Below are positions 60,532 through 64,000 of a stretch of 64,000 nucleotides of DNA, piece after piece. This DNA comes from Ficedula albicollis (Eukaryota > Chordata > Aves > Passeriformes > Muscicapidae), in the NCBI RefSeq assembly GCF_000247815.1, contig NC_021677.1, positions 64,326,541-64,390,540 of the forward strand. The letters run 5' to 3'. The notes below the pieces were generated by a model. That model was not told where the DNA came from, did no database searches, and was given only the letters and a program-made list of their open reading frames with translations. Position numbers and translations under genes: made by a program. The first letter of the stretch is position 1. The number at the start of each line of letters is the position of its first letter.

Positions 60532-61179
60532 GCTGCTGCCTCTGCTCAGGACACACCCAAGTCAGCACTTTCTCCACCACGCTGCACGGTAATTTTCCTC
60601 ATCCTGCCTATATTTAACTTTTCCCCTTGGACTAAAATGTGGTTACAAAGAATTTCTGTCAGCTGGAAAGGAGGAACAATGCCTGGCTCAGCGCCTGTGC
60701 TCAGCAGTGAAGAGTCTGCAATTACAGACTGGAAAACACAACAATACCAAAAAAAGCCCCAAAACACCAGCAACAAAAACAAAGCAAAAATGTTTTTCCA
60801 ATTTCTCCGAGATTCTTCCTTGCAGTTGTGTTTCCTGACAAGGATCAGCAAAATAAGAGGGGAAGAGAGTTCAGCGTAGAGAGCAATAAAAAGTAAAATA
60901 AAGAAAATCAAAATCCTGAGGTCTGTTTTGCCTGCCAGAGCATCTACTGTCCCAGTGTGATCGCAGAGAGGCAGCATCAAGTGCATTGGGGTGTTCTGAC
61001 ACTCATCTGGGGTTTCACATCCCCCTCCTCTCCAGGGCCAGTTCCCGGGGAGGCTCCCACCGCCTCGGGGGCCAGGAGGGGCTGGGGCTGCCTGGGAAGA
61101 GCCTCTGCTGGAACAGCCCAGCCTGGCACCACAGCACAGTGGTCAGTGTCAGTGCCACCTCCCCCGTGTGCCCTGGCAC
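60532..61179. other. Unique non-coding DNA
   Basis: AT-rich from 60580 to 60950 with an A/C-rich patch (60740-60790). No exon is supported. Confidence 0.5.
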
Positions 61180-61625
61180 CTCACCCTGGGCAGGTGTGCC
61201 CCAAACCCCTCACCCTGGCACCTCACCCTGGGCCAGGTGTGCCCTGAGCCCCTCACCCTGAGCCAGGTGTGCCCCAAACCCCTCACCCTGGGCAGGTGTG
61301 CCCTGGCACCTCACCCTGGGCCAGGTGTGCCCTGAGCCCCTCACCCTGAGCCAGGTGTGCCCCAAACCCCTCACCCTGGGCAGGTGTGCCCTGGCACCTC
61401 ACCCTGGGCCAGGTGTGCCCTGAGCCCCTCACCCTGAGCCAGGTGTGCCCCAAACCCCTCACCCTGGGCAGGTGTGCCCTGAGACCTCACCCTGGGCAGG
61501 TGTGCCCCAAACCCCTCACCCTGGCACCTCACCCTGGGCCAGGTGTGCCCTGAGCCCCTCACCCTGGGCAGGTGTGCCCCAAACCCCTCACTCTGGCCAT
61601 GTCTCACCTGGGCCAGGTGTGCCTC
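61180..61625. repeat. 29-bp minisatellite with 88-bp higher-order unit
   Basis: Units CCTCACCCTGGGCAGGTGTG with tails CCCCAAACC, CCCTGAGCC or CCCTGGCA. The composite starting CAGGTGTGCCCTGGCACC recurs at 61293 and 61381 (period 88). Confidence 0.95.
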
Positions 61626-62704
61626 AGACAGAGTCACACCCAGCAGGGATGTGGCACTCGGCTGGCACTGCCACAGGGCTTTAGCAAGGTCTGGTGGTGA
61701 GGGACGCTCCATGGGTCACTGGGTTTTCCTTCCCTTCTGCATTTCTCACCCACGTCTCTGGTGTTTCAGGCCAGACCATCGCCAGAGCCCTGAACTGTCT
61801 GGCCAGCGCTGCACTGGACTTTAGTTTCAGTTTCCTCTTTTAAAATCAGGTTGAATTGATTATTTATGTTTAGTAAAGGGAGATTCAGGTCCCATTAAAT
61901 ATGAATGTGTGAGGGAAGGATCTGTTTAAGGAGGGCAGGGCTGGGGCACAGGGAGCTGAGGGCAGGGCTGGGCTCAGCAAAGCCTGGCTTGAGGCGTTCA
62001 GGCTGCAAAACCTGCAAGTCTGATAAAAAGCAGGAGAGGAAGGGGAAGCCAGATGGAATGGAGCTGGTTCCCAGCTGGCTGTGCAAGCACAGCAGCTCTC
62101 AGAAATGCACTGAGGGCAGCTGGACCACCCAGCACAGGCCAGGCACAGAGGAGCTCCTGCCATTTGACCTCCTGTGGAACCAGCTCGATGGCAATGAGGC
62201 CAGGGCGTGCCAAAGGGCGAGGACAGCACTTCAGTGATGAGCTTTTATGGTGCAAGGCTCTGCTGCAGCCAGAAATCCCATGGTGGGACGAGCAGGTATT
62301 TCAATTACAAAGAATGGCATCAATAATTAAGACACAAATGCTTTTAGGTACCGTTACACTGAGGATCCAGAGCAAAGCAGCAGCTGGAGGGATGGCAAAG
62401 CAAACTCGGATGATTCCATTCTGCTCAGCAATCAGAGCAGAACTGGCCAGAGCCAGGAACCAGAGTGTTTGGCTCTGCCCAGCAGAGGAGGCACAGCCTG
62501 GCACTGCTCAGGAGCAGCTCTGCTGCTGCCTGGAGCCCTCTGGAAACCTCTGGGTGGCCCTTCCATCCCCTGCCCTGGGTTCTCCACATCCCCCAAATGT
62601 GCCCATCAAGCTTTGGTGCCTGTGCCATCCCCTCAGCAGAGGAGGGCACAACACTCTGGTGCCATGGGTTCTGTGGCCTCAGAGCCTTGGCACGGTGGGA
62701 AGTG
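61626..62704. other. Unique DNA around a weak candidate exon
   Basis: A long open frame (350 codons from 62053) spans this part but runs on into a CR1 copy, so it is a GC-driven chance frame. The AT-rich stretch 62295-62350 (AATGGCATCAATAATTAAG) is non-repetitive. Confidence 0.5.
61770..61843 (+). CDS. Weak candidate terminal exon
   Basis: Acceptor CACGTCTCTGGTGTTTCAG precedes a frame entering with two bases that reads QTIARALNCLASAALDFS and FSFLF, then TAA at 61841-61843. GC-rich third positions in the first half suggest coding, but the FSFSFLF end looks like non-coding sequence. No family is recognised. Confidence 0.22.
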
Positions 62705-62710
62705 CTGCAG

Positions 62711-62890
62711 GTGGATCCTGCAGCTCCCCCAGGCACGCTGCCTGCTCTGTGCCAGCCCCTTGGCACCCCAACTGCCCCCCAGGCTCAGGAAAGGGAATGA
62801 AAGCCTGGTGGATCCTGCAGCACACTGCCTGCTCTGTGCCTTGGCACCCCAACTGCCCCCCAGGCTCAGAAAATGGAATGAAAAACCTTC
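62711..62890. repeat. Tandem duplication, about 97 bp x2
   Basis: GTGGATCCTGCAG starts copies at 62711 and 62808. Both contain TGCCTGCTCTGTGCC and TTGGCACCCCAACTGCCCCC, with small deletions in the second. Confidence 0.9.
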
Positions 62891-62959
62891 CACTGCCGAG
62901 CCCTTGGCTCTTCAAGGAAGCTTCAAGAAGAATTTTATTCATGGGAAGGGAGCTCAGGG

Positions 62960-63110
62960 GTTGGCAGTGCCCATCCCTGGAGGTGTCTGGGGAATTCCTG
63001 GAGGCACTCAGAGCTCTGGGCTGGGACAGGGTGGGGATTGGGCACAGCTGGGACTCCATGGGCTGGGGGGGCTTTTCCAGCCTCAGAGATCCAGGAATTG
63101 TGTGATTCCT
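62960..63110 (+). mobile_element. CR1 3' fragment
   Basis: CCATCCCTGGAGGTGTCTGG, GGCACTCAGAGCTCTGGGC, GGGGATTGGGCACAGCTGGG and GGCTTTTCCAGCCTCAG match the copies at 17758 and 29040 in the plus direction. Confidence 0.85.
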
Positions 63111-63284
63111 CCCGGCCTGCAGCAGGAACACGAGCTGTGCCCAGGGGCAGAGCCACCCCACTGCTCTGCCGCTGGCCCAGCCCCACTGAACCTCCTCCCT
63201 GGGACTGGGGGTCGTTTCTTTCCTTACCCGCACAGCGTTTCTGCATGAAACGAAGCTGGATCCCCACTCCAGCCGGTGCCTGAG

Positions 63285-63660
63285 CTCAGTTATTAATTAC
63301 AGCAGCAGCTCGAATCCCACTCATTAGCTGAGTGAGCAATAACAGGCGTGAGCCTCTATCTGTTGATAATATTCTCCAATGGATCGGGATGTGTCATTTG
63401 ACACTGATAAACTAGGCAATATTATGAGCTGAATGTCTGAAATGCTACACAGATGGGGAATATATTAATTTAAGAAAATGTTATTAAGTGTTTAAGGAGT
63501 GTAATTATGAGCAGCCTTCTCGTTTGACACCTGTGTGCAGTCTTTCCTTGAGAGATAAAGACAGAGCAATGAGAACTGGAAACCAGCCTTCAAATCTCTC
63601 TCTTTTTCTTTCTCTTTTTAACTTCCTGCCAAATTAATTACGTTCAAGACACAACCAATA
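63285..63660. promoter_or_regulatory. AT-rich block, possible conserved enhancer
   Basis: Non-repetitive, with clustered developmental-type sites: ATTAATTA at 63292-63299, TTTGACA at about 63397 and 63523 (TALE homeodomain-like), TTGATAATATT, ACTGATAAAC and ATATTAATTTAAG. Such clusters in an AT-rich island within GC-rich repeats are typical of vertebrate conserved elements. Conservation itself cannot be seen from one sequence. Confidence 0.35.
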
Positions 63661-63954
63661 TTGTAAAGAAGTTTCGACTGAAAACAATACCAGAGTGCAG
63701 CCCACAGAAATCCTCTTTTCAATGCATTTATTTGGCAATACAAGGCAATTTCTGAGGAGAAGCAGCTCTGCAGGGTGTGGCAGGGACGTTGCCCACGAGC
63801 CAGGGAAGTTCCCAGGAGCAGCACAGGCAGCCACCAGGCTGGGGCTGTGCCAGGGCACCCTGGCAGCCCTGGTCAGCTGCAGACTCACTGCACTCGGTGC
63901 AGGGAAAGTTAATCTGGTTATATTGCAGACAGCTCAATGGTTGAGCTCCAAATC

Positions 63955-64000
63955 GAAGAAGAGAAGGCTCCAGGGAGAGCCCAGAGACTCCCCCAGTGCC
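63955..64000 (+). mobile_element. Start of a CR1 copy cut by the window end
   Basis: GAAGAGAAGGCTCCAGGGAG followed by AGCCCAGAGACTCCCCCAGTG is the same CR1 segment as at 44163, and should continue beyond the window. Confidence 0.7.

Noticed and set aside
58717..60617. Open frames of 420-556 codons in all six frames
   Set aside because: An 11-bp repeat without stop codons is open in every frame. This is a property of the repeat, not a gene.
62053..63105. 350-codon open frame
   Set aside because: It runs through unique GC-rich DNA, a tandem duplication and a CR1 copy with no splice or codon-use support.

Overview
This is a vertebrate, almost certainly avian and probably passerine, nuclear DNA window. 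The main evidence is at least 22 fragments of the CR1 non-LTR retroposon in both orientations. One of them carries the diagnostic CR1 3' tail ATTCTGTG expanded to 72 perfect copies. LTR-like segments, GC-rich unique sequence and a very high load of minisatellites also fit a bird microchromosome or subtelomeric region. There are no operons, no bacterial or phage genes, no recognisable tRNA or rRNA genes, and no complete protein gene. Gene calls are limited to short candidate exons recognised by splice signals and open frames, and I could not assign any of them to a named gene.

Layout. 1-12.3 kb: unique non-coding DNA, a 21-bp array (2978-4094), a candidate minus-strand exon (4493-4599), an LTR-like block (9085-9600) and small tandem duplications. 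12.3-15.7 kb: a 43-bp minisatellite whose interior is replaced by 2,548 C. 16-25 kb: AT-rich unique DNA, a 62-bp dimeric array (19284-19834), CCCTGT repeats leading into the best exon of the window (20861-20937, plus strand), and a 49-bp array broken by three C-runs. 26-28.5 kb: another 2,478-base C-run. 28.5-38 kb: CR1 copies, a candidate exon (29235-29302), a solo LTR with a 5-bp target-site duplication (34033-34471) and a possible terminal exon with a poly(A) signal (37630-37886). 38.2-39.3 kb: 25 perfect copies of a 40-bp CATC-type higher-order repeat. 39-51.4 kb: CR1 copies, one split by an LTR-like insert, the expanded CR1 tail and a 100-bp higher-order array. 51.4-64 kb: further CCCTGT-type repeats and 68-, 90-, 44-, 127- and 88-bp arrays. 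The window ends in an AT-rich block that looks like a conserved regulatory element, followed by the start of another CR1.

Two properties dominate. First, 19 uninterrupted C-runs (26 to 2,548 bases) and one 217-base G-run make up about 12.5 kb, roughly a fifth of the window. They sit inside minisatellites or CR1 copies where other copies show ordinary sequence, so I read them as assembly errors and not biology. Second, at least eight independent minisatellites show nested higher-order structure, which implies recent repeated unequal exchange or gene conversion. Plus-strand candidate exons at 20.9, 29.2 and 37.6 kb may belong to one gene with long introns, but this is an inference. The minus-strand candidates are weaker. 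I found no convincing new biological system.
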